A program made the position numbers and the translations under genes. Of a stretch of 64,000 nucleotides of DNA, positions 44,801 through 52,648 are shown piece after piece. The notes beneath the pieces were generated by a model. That model did no database searches. It worked only from the letters and a program-made list of their open reading frames with translations, and was not told the DNA's origin. The DNA comes from Desulfamplus sp. Its GTDB lineage: Bacteria; Desulfobacterota; Desulfobacteria; Desulfobacterales; Desulfobacteraceae. The stretch lies in the NCBI GenBank assembly GCA_015232455.1, contig JADFZQ010000001.1:1-64000 (forward strand), in the 5' to 3' direction. Position 1 is the first letter of the stretch. Every line of letters starts with the position of its first letter.

Positions 44801-46650
44801 ATATTTCCGTTCTTACCCCTTCCAAGAGCCATATCCTCACCTTTGAGATAGCGTGAGATGGATTCAGCAGCCTCCATTCCAGCAGCAATGGCAGCAATGG
44901 CAACCCCAGGTCCAGTTTGTAAATCGCCACCAGCAAACACCCCTTTTTTGCCTGTCTCAAAAGTGATGGGATTGACTTCAGTAGTTGCCCATTTTGTGAT
45001 TTTGATCTCACCTGTCTCTTTGATTTTGCCGTCATCCTTGCTACTTTGGTCACCCGTGCTGCTCTGTGCAGCGGCAGAAGTTTCCTTAATTCCAGAGACA
45101 TCTGGTTGTTGACCTATTGCATAGATAAGCTGATCAATCTCAAGGTCATATTCACTTCCCACAACTGGCACGGGTCTGCGTCTTCCAGAGGAGTCAGGCT
45201 CACCAAGCTCCATTCTTATACAGCGAATTGCCGATAATTTACCTTTTTGCACTACAGTTGTATGACCTTCTGATGATGTTTTTGTAGAGGAATCTGCTTT
45301 TTCTGACTCATCAACAGTTGTTCCAATTGCCTGTTGAGGTGCTGACAAATAGATTATCTCAACGCCTTCATGTTCAGCAGCACAAATTTCCTCTTCCCAT
45401 GCTGGCATCTCTTTTCTGGTTCTGCGATAGATTATAGTTACTTTCTCAGCCCCCAGACGCACAGCACTTCTTGCCACATCAATTGCAACATTACCGCCTC
45501 CGATAATTGCAACTCGTTTGCCTGTTTTGGTGTTACCTGTAAGATTTAACTCCCTGAGATAATCAACGCCTTGTCTTACTCCATCAAGGTCGCTTCCCGG
45601 AATCGCAGGATCAATCCCCTTATGAGCACCCATGCCAAGAAAGACAGCATCAAAGCCATCTGCAAGCAGAGAGTCAATGGTCATTTTATCTCCGATAGGA
45701 GTATTGAGCCTTATTTCAACCCCAAGATTAGTTATAACCTCAATATCACGGTCAAGAACTTCGGGAGGAAGGCGATGGTCTGGAATTCCAACTCGAAGCA
45801 TTCCGCCAGCTTTTGGCAGAGCTTCAAATATGGTTGATTTTATTCCTTTTTTAGCAAGGTGATATGCAGCAGAGAGTCCCGCAGGACCAGAACCTATTAT
45901 AGCAACTTTTTTTCCAATTAAAGGCTCACACTCAATCTTAATCTGCCTTGCATCAAATTTATCTGCTGCAAGGCGTTTTAGCTCTCTTATGGCAATTGGC
46001 TGATCAACTTCACCTCTTCTACAGCCGTTTTCGCACTCATGAGGGCAGATTCGCCCTAAAACACCGGGTAGAGGCAACTGCTCCATGATAATCTCAAGAG
46101 CTTCCTTATATTTGCCCTTTTTCACCATCTGGACATAACCCTGAACATTTAAGCCAGCAGGGCATGTGAGTTTACAAGGTGCACGGTCGCCTTTTTCAAT
46201 TGTATATGCACTTGGCATTGCCTGAGGATAAAGCTTAAATGCAGCCTTGCGATTACCTAAACCTTCATCAAACTGATTTGGCAGTTCAACAGGGCAGACG
46301 CTTGAACACTCTCCGCAGGCTGTACATTTATCAGTATCTATAAATCTTGGCTCTTCAAGTAGTTTTACTTTAAAATTACCAGCAGTACCACTAACTTCTC
46401 GAACGTGGGTTTTATTTAAAAGCTCAATGTTGAGGTGTCTCCCTGCTTCTACAAGTTTGGGAGAGATAATGCACATAGAGCAGTCATTTGTGGGAAAAGT
46501 CTTGTCAAGTTTTGCCATTACACCGCCAATGGCAGAGTTATTATCAACAAGATAGACAAGATAACCTGAGTCTGCAAGGTCAAGAGATGCCTGAATACCA
46601 GCAATACCAGCACCAACAACCATCACAGAACCGTTATTTTGTTGGGTCAT
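41875..46650 (-). CDS. hdrA: HdrA-GltD-HdrA fusion: flavin/iron-sulfur electron-bifurcating subunit (1591 aa)
   Basis: Three flavoprotein modules. Module 1 (about 1-130): VVGAGIAGIQASLDLADSG, FPTNDCSMCIISPKLVEAGR, CTACGECSSVCP. Then a GltD/NfnB-like insertion (about 160-610): CKLTCPAGLNVQGYV, CPHECENGCRRG, IIGSGPAGLSAAYHLAKKG, and NADPH-type IIGGGNVAIDVARSAVRLG. HdrA module 1 resumes at CLNCGYCSECMACVDACLAK (about 690-1010). A full second HdrA follows (about 1030-1591): IGVFVCNCGINIGGV, VLVIGGGISGMEAALSVAEQG, and two C-terminal [4Fe-4S] motifs. Starts in an ATGA overlap with the HdrD-like gene. Three polar insertions punctuate the chain. Confidence 0.92.
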   Translation of the reverse strand: MTQQNNGSVMVVGAGIAGIQASLDLADSGYLVYLVDNNSAIGGVMAKLDKTFPTNDCSMCIISPKLVEAGRHLNIELLNKTHVREVSGTAGNFKVKLLEEPRFIDTDKCTACGECSSVCPVELPNQFDEGLGNRKAAFKLYPQAMPSAYTIEKGDRAPCKLTCPAGLNVQGYVQMVKKGKYKEALEIIMEQLPLPGVLGRICPHECENGCRRGEVDQPIAIRELKRLAADKFDARQIKIECEPLIGKKVAIIGSGPAGLSAAYHLAKKGIKSTIFEALPKAGGMLRVGIPDHRLPPEVLDRDIEVITNLGVEIRLNTPIGDKMTIDSLLADGFDAVFLGMGAHKGIDPAIPGSDLDGVRQGVDYLRELNLTGNTKTGKRVAIIGGGNVAIDVARSAVRLGAEKVTIIYRRTRKEMPAWEEEICAAEHEGVEIIYLSAPQQAIGTTVDESEKADSSTKTSSEGHTTVVQKGKLSAIRCIRMELGEPDSSGRRRPVPVVGSEYDLEIDQLIYAIGQQPDVSGIKETSAAAQSSTGDQSSKDDGKIKETGEIKITKWATTEVNPITFETGKKGVFAGGDLQTGPGVAIAAIAAGMEAAESISRYLKGEDMALGRGKNGNINSSKTINSSEIEMGKEEKDKISGFNLPDYTPISENIPKAERARVRELSLDYRKGNFNEVELGLDEQDGQKEAERCLNCGYCSECMACVDACLAKAVDHSMTPKTYEIEVGAIILSPGFTPFNPAVYETYGYGSNPNIVTSIEFERLLSASGPYKGHLVRPSDEKEPKKIAWLQCVGSRDINRGGHSYCSGVCCMYANKQAVIAKEHSDHDLDTAIFFMDMRTHGKDFDKYNIRAEDESGVRFVRSRIHSIFPMKDDRLRLVYATESGSTAEEIFDMVVLSVGLAPCSDAAQIAQVMGIELNHHQFAKTSNLSPVNTTRDGIFVCGAFQEPKDIPMSVMEASAAAAMAAQTLAGERWSLTRTKELPPERDFSSISPRIGVFVCNCGINIGGVADVPAVRNYAGTLPYVVHVEDNLFTCSQDSQDHIKKVIIDKDINRVVVASCSPRTHEPLFQETIREAGLNKYLFEMANIRDQNTWVHMNSPEKATQKAKDLVRMAVAKAAYVEPLHQVKLAIKKSVLVIGGGISGMEAALSVAEQGFKAILVEKSEELGGNAKHLRATWQGEAIQPWLNELISRVNKNSNIELYLNTEVKNTTGSLGNFITTLSSSISKESKVAKEDLTNITTASGGQTGSSKAGLKSLITVEHGAAIIATGGKEDKPNQYLYGEHPNVLTHLDMDQVLEHADKRLSKAKTVAFIQCVGSRNSDKPYCSKICCTHSLKSAIEVKNRRPGTRVYIIYRDIRSYGFREDLYQEARQKGIIFIRYDLDKLPQVKAIMPQGTEGDTTKYDKDRYGTLELTVIDHVLRMEIKITPDILVLASGIVPNANKHLFEAFKVPVNAEGFLVEAHAKLRPVDFASDGLFVAGLAHYPKPLEECIAQAKASASRAMRIVSRDSIMVGGVVAVVQPEKCAVCLTCVRTCPYGIPYIHEDGYAVIDASECHGCGLCVSECPGKAIKLNHFTDDQIMAKTDALFKAA

Positions 46651-47954
46651 TGGATACCTCCTTCAATATCTAAACCAAATTCAGCAAGATCAGGTCCAAG
46701 ATAGGTTCGTTCGTTTTCACCAAGAACACCCATTGCAAGACAAATGATGGTCCAAAGATGCAGAGTGTGATAATTGCCTCCGTAGTGATGGCACATATCC
46801 TCAATCTGAGCATGGCAGTTGTGGCAAGGAGTGATTACATATTTAGCACCTGTTTCGATGATCTGGTCAAATTTTACCTTTCCATAGGCTCGCCGCTGTT
46901 CAGTATGACCTCCTTGCAAGGCACCGCCGCCACCTCCGCAACAGTAGTTATTTGAACGATTTGGAACCATATCAACAAAATTCTCCTCACCTACCACAGC
47001 TTTAACAACAAATCGTAAATCATCAACTATCTTGTTGGTTCCAATTTTTCTACCAATATTACACGGGTCTTGAACTGTAAATTTTATCTTTAAATCTTTG
47101 TTCCAATCTGAATTGACCTTTAGGGTGCCGTCTTTAATCCACTGGGCATATAGTTCTATTATACTTTTAAATTCAAATGTGTGCGGTATGTTGTATTTTC
47201 TCAATCCTTCCAGGATTGAATAGTATGAGTGTCCTCACTCGGTATTGACAACAACCTTGCATTTGAGATTGTGTTCAATGTGGTAAACAAACTCCTCCAT
47301 GATGTATCGCCACCCCTCGTCATCAGCTAAAAACATGCAGTAGTTTTCGCCACCCCACATTACAGTCGGATATGTCCAATCTGCCTTTGCCCTGTGGAGA
47401 ATCTTCCACAGAGGTCCAAGTTCATCAGGCTCTGTTACAGGCTCACGGGAATTTTGGTTCAGAGCCATGTATGCACCAACTCTGTCAGCCGTGATCTCAA
47501 GATCGCTAAATTCTGGTGATGCCTCCCTGATCTCATTTGCCACATCTTCAACTGTAAATACAAAATCTTCTTTGGGAACTCCCATTGCATTGCCAGCTTT
47601 TATATGCTGATCGCAAGAGCCTCGAATACCTTTTGGACGTTTGTCTCTGTCCCAGCTTGCACGGACATTGTAAACAAATTTGGGAATATTGATTTTCATG
47701 GGACATGCTGACATACATCGTCCACACATTGTGCAAACCCATGCCCAAGGGCTTTTTTTGATTTCGTCATCCATGCCAAGCAGCAGCATACGCAAAAATT
47801 TTCTTGGATCCATGCCATACTGCTCAGATGCAGGGCATCCGCCAGTGCATGTTCCGCAGGTGAGGCAGAGATCAAAGTTTGCCTCTGGTATGCGGTTTGC
47901 TACCTCATCTTTAAAATCGCATGTAAACTCTTGAAGTTTAATTGCTTCTGCCAT
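46647..47954 (-). CDS. HdrD-like (HdrC-HdrB fused) iron-sulfur protein with selenocysteine (435 aa)
   Basis: TAGGAGGAG precedes the ATG. The HdrC part has CLTCGTCTGGCP and CTMCGRCMSACP. The HdrB/CCG part reads LKCKVVVNTE, UGA (47235-47237), GHSYYSILEGLRKYNIPH, then DPCNIGRK, NYCCGGGGGAL and ITPCHNCHAQ. Homologs have TECGHxYY, so UGA stands for Cys and is read as selenocysteine at residue 240. The frame is open on both sides, and a near-perfect SECIS-type hairpin follows. Reading UGA as stop would split one protein into two. Proposed disulfide- or quinone/menaquinol-side electron site, partner of HdrA. Confidence 0.9.
47201..47219 (-). promoter_or_regulatory. SECIS hairpin of the HdrD-like selenoprotein
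   Basis: On the - strand a perfect 7-bp stem TCAATCC/GGATTGA encloses loop TGGAA. The loop starts 22 nt after the UGA codon; a short stem and a small loop with G in the first two or three positions is the bacterial SECIS pattern. Confidence 0.75.
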
Positions 47955-48099
47955 ATTGACTACTCCTCCTAACTTCAGCCGTAAAATAATGTTTTTGCTG
48001 CGTAATAGTTTTCAGAAGGGGGATACCATATAGTTCTCAGATGTGCGGGGAATGTTATTTTTTTATAATCAGGTGTAAACTAATCTTGATTGCAAATGT

Positions 48100-48978
48100 T
48101 CATTTTAATTTGGCTGCATTAAGATAATCTGCAAGTTTATCCTCTCCACCAATCGTAATAATGTGAACTCCTTGGCAGATATTTTTGAGGCTGTTTACTA
48201 TATCTGCAAAAAGTTCAATGCTTGCCTTCATTTTATCAGGTGCTTTCAAAAGTTTCTGAATAGCCCATTCTGGTACAAGCCCTGATTTAAAATGGCGATT
48301 CAAAAATTTGCCCATTCCACCAGTTCTGAGAATCATAACTTCAGCAATAACAGGGACATTAAAGGTGTTTGCTTGTTTCATGAATTTCTCAAACTGATCA
48401 ACATCAAAAATAGGGGTAGTTAGAAAATAGCCAGTTCCCATGTTCATCATATCTTCCATCTCTTCCATGCCTTTCTTAGGTATATTTTTACCCCATGGAG
48501 CTTCAACACCTGAACCAAGGACAAATTCAATCTTCTTGTCCATTGCATTGCCGTCAATGGTCTGCCCCTGACGCATGTGTTCTAAAACTGACGCAAGTTT
48601 TCCAGAATCAACATGAAAAAACATCGACTCCTGAAGGCTTTCTCCTGAAATACGGTAATCTTCTGTAAAAACAAGTAGATTCTCCACACCTGTCTCATGG
48701 GCAAGGGTTAAATCCTTGTGCAGTTGAAAGCGGTTTTTGTCGCGGGTTGTTGTCTGATAGATGGCATTAAAACGATTTTTTCGCAAAATATCGCAAGTTT
48801 GAATCGAATCACCCACAACGCCCTCAAGCTCAACGTCAGAAACTGCCACTCCATCTATTCTGCCTCTTACTTTATTCAAACTTTTTATAATCTCTTCAGG
48901 GTTATCCTCTCCGAGCGGAGCCTGTATCTCCGATGTTACAACAAATTTCTTTTTTTCAAGAGATTCTTTCAGGTTCAT
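48100..48978 (-). CDS. MetF-like methylenetetrahydrofolate reductase family protein (292 aa)
   Basis: A second PF02219 barrel: FVVTSEIQAPLGEDNPEEIIKSL, DGVAVSDVELEGVVGDSIQTCDIL, TTTRDKNRFQLHKDL, NLLVFTEDYRISGESLQESMFF, GTGYFLTTPIFDVDQFEKFM, VPVIAEVMIL. It is quite divergent from the metF product at 39607: Glu in SEIQAP is kept but DNQTA is replaced by DVELEG. AAGGAGGTAGGTT precedes the ATG. Probably first gene of the operon; 145 nt spacer to the HdrD-like gene. May be a regulatory or alternative-substrate paralog. Confidence 0.82.
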   Translation of the reverse strand: MNLKESLEKKKFVVTSEIQAPLGEDNPEEIIKSLNKVRGRIDGVAVSDVELEGVVGDSIQTCDILRKNRFNAIYQTTTRDKNRFQLHKDLTLAHETGVENLLVFTEDYRISGESLQESMFFHVDSGKLASVLEHMRQGQTIDGNAMDKKIEFVLGSGVEAPWGKNIPKKGMEEMEDMMNMGTGYFLTTPIFDVDQFEKFMKQANTFNVPVIAEVMILRTGGMGKFLNRHFKSGLVPEWAIQKLLKAPDKMKASIELFADIVNSLKNICQGVHIITIGGEDKLADYLNAAKLK

Positions 48979-49090
48979 AACCTACCTCCTTATATTATAC
49001 TATTTAGCTTGTTGTTTTTTAATTTTATTCTGACTTGTCCGTGATTGCTATTAACTTGAATATTATCGTTGTTTATCTGTATCACGGTTT

Positions 49091-49663
49091 CTATTTAAGC
49101 CCGAGCAATGTTGCAACTTCATCTTTTAGGCGAGAAAGAGGCAGCGGCTTAGAAAGGCAGAGATCAGCACCATTATCCTTCATCTGCTGAAACTTTTCGT
49201 CATCTAAATAGGCAGAAAGAACTACGATCTTGATATGCTCAGTCTCTTTGTTTCCTTTGATTTTCTTGCACACCTCATAACCCTTTATGTCAGGCATCAT
49301 TATATCAAGTATAAGAAGATCTGGTTTAAAGTGGTTGACCTGAAGACCTGCCTCAAAACCATCAGATGCAGAGATAACCTCATAATCATACTCATCTTCT
49401 TCAAGACACTGCACAATTGATTCAACAATAATAAGGTCGTCATCAACAACTAAGATTTTTTTTCTGGCAGTATCGTCATTTCCCTTAGGAATTGGAATCC
49501 CTTGATTCTCCATAAAGTTCTCCAAATCGCTCTTCTTGATTCTGCGATGCCCACCTACTGTTTTGTATGCTTTGATGTGCCCTGCGTCTATCCAATTAAT
49601 GATGGTCTTGGACGAGACATTGCAGTACTTGCTTGCGGTAAACACGGTCATGGTGTCTTCCAT
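49091..49663 (-). CDS. Excisionase/MerR-type HTH fused to receiver domain (190 aa)
   Basis: ATG at 49663 follows GGAGGG at 8 nt. Residues 5-53 form a winged helix typical of helix_turn_helix_17/MerR N-termini: MTVFTASKYCNVSSKTIINWIDAGHIKAYKTVGGHRRIKKSDLENFM. Residues 69-190 are a receiver: KILVVDDDLIIVES, LLILDIMMPDIKG with phospho-Asp near 120, VVLSAYL, LSKPLPLSRL. No output domain other than the HTH. Placed between the met/hdr operon and a divergent receiver-kinase, so it may regulate one of these in response to phosphorylation. Confidence 0.85.
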   Translation of the reverse strand: MEDTMTVFTASKYCNVSSKTIINWIDAGHIKAYKTVGGHRRIKKSDLENFMENQGIPIPKGNDDTARKKILVVDDDLIIVESIVQCLEEDEYDYEVISASDGFEAGLQVNHFKPDLLILDIMMPDIKGYEVCKKIKGNKETEHIKIVVLSAYLDDEKFQQMKDNGADLCLSKPLPLSRLKDEVATLLGLK

Positions 49664-49951
49664 GGCTTAAGCCCTCCTTTGTTAGATTAATCAATTTAGT
49701 TGATCATTTGTTTGTTGATTATAGACAACTCTTCTGTATAGTTATTTTAGTTATTATATTTTTTTCTTAATGTCAATAGTTATTTTTTAAAAAATATAAA
49801 TAAAATAGTGATAATAAATATAATATAAGAATTATGTAAATAATATAAAAGAGAGGTATATACTATGCTGTTCAAGCGAAATTCTTCTATCAAATATGCT
49901 CTATTGACTGTTGATTGCACACTGCAACCATGATAATAAAGCTCTCTATCA
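49664..49951. other. AT-rich divergent intergenic region
   Basis: A very AT-rich stretch (49740-49870) between the divergent regulator genes. I see no RNA gene or clear sigma-factor pair; TAT/ATA runs could carry promoters in either direction. Confidence 0.3.
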
Positions 49952-49978
49952 TTGATTATAAATTTGAGGAGAAGAAAG

Positions 49979-51172
49979 ATGGTTCAAAGCGAATCTAATC
50001 AGAGCCAGAATAGGATATTGATAGTAGATGACAATCCAACAAACCTTAAAGTGCTTTTTGAATATTTGAGCGGGGAAAAGGGCTACAAGATTTTCATTGC
50101 AAAAAATGGTAGAGAAGCCCTTGAAAGAACGGCAAATGCAAAACCTGATATTATCCTTCTTGATATTATGATGCCAGAAATTGATGGATATGAGACTTGC
50201 CGTAGGTTGAAAGAACAAGATGCTACAAAAGATATTCCAATCATTTTTTTAACAGCTTTTGCAGATACTGATAATAAGATCAAAGCGTTCAATAGAGGGG
50301 CTGTCGATTTTATTGTAAAACCATTTAATCAAGAAGAGGTTTTAGCAAGAATCAAAACACATCTTACCATCTCAAAACAAAAAAAAGAGTTAGAAATAAA
50401 AAACAATGAACTTTCAAAAGCAAATATAGACCTTGAATATGCAAATATTGCCCTTGCAAAGGCAAATGCTTCAAAAGATAAGCTCTTCTCTATTGTTGCC
50501 CATGATATGAGAAATAAGCTGTTTGGTCTTACTGGAAGCATTGAAATGATAGAGTCTTTCTTTAATGACCTTACTGATGATGAAAAAAAAGAACGAATAA
50601 GGGTAATGTCAAATTCTGCACAGCAGATGTATAAACTATTTGAAAATCTATTCACATGGGCAAGAGTGCAGACAGGTAGCATTGAAGTTATTACAGAAAA
50701 TATCAATGTTCGTAATTGCGTATCTGAGCTTATCGAATTTTTTAGAGCAGACGCTGAAGCTAAAGGCGTTACTCTCATATCAGATGTAAAAGAGGGTTGT
50801 GATGTTATTTATGACAAGAACATGCTCAATTTCATAATAAGAAATCTTATCCACAACGCAATTAAATATTGTGACAGCGGAAATTCAATTACAATTTCAT
50901 GTAAAGAAGATAACGGGTATCACCGCATATCTGTTAAAGATACAGGCATTGGCATGAAAAAAGAGGTTTGCGATTCCATTTTTAAAGTAGGAGTTAGAAC
51001 TTCAAAACCCGGCACACGAAAAGAGGGAGGTAGTGGACTTGGATTAATGGTAGCTAAGGATTTTGCAGAGTTAAATCATGGTTCACTAACAGTTGAATCT
51101 GAAGAGAATATTGGCACAGAGGTTATTTTGTCTCTTCCTGCTTCACAAGGGGCGTGTGCTAGTAGTATCTAA
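49979..51172 (+). CDS. Receiver-histidine kinase (REC-HisKA-HATPase, 397 aa)
   Basis: ATG at 49979 with GAGGAG upstream is preferred over the frame start at 49952. N-terminal receiver RILIVDDNPTNLKVLF, IILLDIMMPEIDGYE (Asp near 61), FLTAFADT and VKPFNQEEV. A coiled coil (about 130-165, ELEIKNNELSKANIDLEYANIALAKAN) leads to HisKA SIVAHDMRNKLFGLTG and HATPase IRNLIHNAIKY, DTGIGMKK, GSGLGLMV. Cytosolic. A receiver at the N-terminus means it takes a phosphate from another kinase. Divergent from the HTH-REC gene, a possible output partner. Confidence 0.92.
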   Translation: MVQSESNQSQNRILIVDDNPTNLKVLFEYLSGEKGYKIFIAKNGREALERTANAKPDIILLDIMMPEIDGYETCRRLKEQDATKDIPIIFLTAFADTDNKIKAFNRGAVDFIVKPFNQEEVLARIKTHLTISKQKKELEIKNNELSKANIDLEYANIALAKANASKDKLFSIVAHDMRNKLFGLTGSIEMIESFFNDLTDDEKKERIRVMSNSAQQMYKLFENLFTWARVQTGSIEVITENINVRNCVSELIEFFRADAEAKGVTLISDVKEGCDVIYDKNMLNFIIRNLIHNAIKYCDSGNSITISCKEDNGYHRISVKDTGIGMKKEVCDSIFKVGVRTSKPGTRKEGGSGLGLMVAKDFAELNHGSLTVESEENIGTEVILSLPASQGACASSI

Positions 51173-51230
51173 AAAGAGGCTCAGGGTGTGTTAATATTTC
51201 TATATCTTTAATATTTAACATCGTTGATTT

Positions 51231-51265
51231 AAGATTTGACAACTTTTAGAAAGTTGTCAAATCTT
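51231..51265. terminator. Bidirectional terminator, TTTGAC-family palindrome, copy 3
   Basis: AAGATTTGACAACTT (51231-51245) and its exact complement (51251-51265) flank TTAGA: a 15-bp perfect stem. It sits between convergent genes (kinase + strand, GAPDH-like - strand), 10 nt before the latter's stop. Confidence 0.8.
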
Positions 51266-51274
51266 CACAAAACT

Positions 51275-52531
51275 TCACATATCATCAGCAATTGAGACTG
51301 TTCGGTCTCCAAGCATATTCACATAACTTCCCATCTCATTATCATACCAACCATATATAACCGCCTGAGTTACTGGGACATGGATAACTGTTGTGTTTAA
51401 AGTTGCAATAATATTTTGATCAAGACCTGGCACAGCAGTAAGATCAATATTTACTTCAGCAGTTCTTGTGTGTGTTTCATGCCCTTCAATAGTTGCTGCT
51501 GCTTTTGGGTTTCCAATCAGATCGCATGAAACGTTTTGTTTTTCTGTGTAGTGAAGATAGCCTCTTGGATCATCTTGAGAAGCCTGTTTGTAGATATTAT
51601 TTATAAAGTCACGTCTTATCTGCTGCCCCTGAATATCTTCTTGAATATTTAAAACAAGAATAACAAGAGAACCAGTAGTTGTAGGAATTCTTACAGATTC
51701 TGCAATAAATCCTATCTTTTGCATCTCTGGAATAACAAGAGCCAAAGCCTTAGCAGCTCCAGTTGATGTAAGAATTATATTATTGAAAATACTACGATTT
51801 TTCCTAAGATCACTTTTGCCAGCACCGGGAAGTCGATCTAAAACCTCTTGCGAGCTTGTTGCAGCGTGAATTGTTGCCATTGACGCTGAAAGAATTTTTT
51901 TATATCCCAAGACATCAAGAACTGGTTTTATCATGTGGGCAAGGCAATTTGTAGTGCAAGAGGCATTTGAGATTATTGCATGTTTTCTGGGATCATAAAT
52001 ATGATCATTTATTCCCATAACAGTTGTTATTGCATCTTCTGGCATTGCACCTTTTAAATCCATACCTTTATCTTTGAGTTTAAACGGGGCAGATACAACC
52101 ACTTTTTCTGCCCCTGCTTTAAGATGCCCTCTTATTGAACCTTTAGGATCATCTTCTGGCTGTGTAGGGTCAAGAAATTGACCTGTTGTATCAACTACAA
52201 GAGATACTCCATTCTCTTTCCATTTAATTTTTGCTGGGTCTCTTGCCTCTCTTAGAAATTTGATCTTGATGCCATCAACAACCATTGTCCCTTCTGACTT
52301 GTTGATTTCGCCTATCACTGAACTTGCGTTGCAGCCATAAAGGTAATTGGACAATTGACCATAGGTTGAATCTCGCTCTATGTAGTGTGCAATATCCTCT
52401 ATTCCATTACCCACCTTTCTACCTAAATTTATAACAAGCTCATCAAACTGTTTTCTGTTAATATGATGCCATGCTGTGAGTTTACCAATACGTCCAAAGC
52501 CATTGATTCCAAGTCTATTTCTATTTTTCAT
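51275..52531 (-). CDS. Glyceraldehyde-3-phosphate dehydrogenase-like enzyme (418 aa)
   Basis: NRLGINGFGRIGKLTAWHHIN is the NAD-binding start, with NGFGRIG. The active site NASCTTNCLAHMIKPV is at about residue 205, followed by SMATIHAATSSQEVLDRLPG, GAAKALALVIPEM and the substrate arm FIAESVRIPTTTGSLV; WYDNEMGSYVNMLGD closes the barrel. At 418 aa it is longer than common GAPDH (about 335), with insertions near 30-110 and 300-345, as in the Gap2/GapN-like group found in anaerobes. ATG 52531 with AAGGA is preferred; the frame start at 52576 lies inside a repeat. Glycolysis/gluconeogenesis. Confidence 0.85.
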   Translation of the reverse strand: MKNRNRLGINGFGRIGKLTAWHHINRKQFDELVINLGRKVGNGIEDIAHYIERDSTYGQLSNYLYGCNASSVIGEINKSEGTMVVDGIKIKFLREARDPAKIKWKENGVSLVVDTTGQFLDPTQPEDDPKGSIRGHLKAGAEKVVVSAPFKLKDKGMDLKGAMPEDAITTVMGINDHIYDPRKHAIISNASCTTNCLAHMIKPVLDVLGYKKILSASMATIHAATSSQEVLDRLPGAGKSDLRKNRSIFNNIILTSTGAAKALALVIPEMQKIGFIAESVRIPTTTGSLVILVLNIQEDIQGQQIRRDFINNIYKQASQDDPRGYLHYTEKQNVSCDLIGNPKAAATIEGHETHTRTAEVNIDLTAVPGLDQNIIATLNTTVIHVPVTQAVIYGWYDNEMGSYVNMLGDRTVSIADDM

Positions 52532-52559
52532 CTTATCCTTTAATTTGACCTCTAATTTG

Positions 52560-52621
52560 ACTCCTGCAAAACACATTTTCTATCCAATAAACTCAATGCT
52601 AAATTCAAGTTTTGCAGGAGT
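52560..52621. repeat. Short inverted-repeat element (MITE-like), second copy
   Basis: ACTCCTGCAAAAC (52560-52572) and its exact complement (52609-52621) bracket 36 nt. Both the arms and the interior (ATTTT-TATCCAA..AAATC/AACTC-AATG) match the element at 18988-19054. Each lies just upstream of a - strand gene. Confidence 0.75.
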
Positions 52622-52648
52622 GCTATTTTAAAAATTGTTCATAATATA

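Noticed and set aside
42397-46673. Several + strand open frames inside the HdrA fusion gene
   Set aside because: Antisense shadows of a well-supported gene.
47205-47234. Possible frameshift or stop splitting hdrC-like and CCG-domain genes
   Set aside because: The frame continues without shift past a single UGA at a conserved Cys, with a SECIS-type hairpin at the right distance; selenocysteine explains it better than a nonsense mutation.
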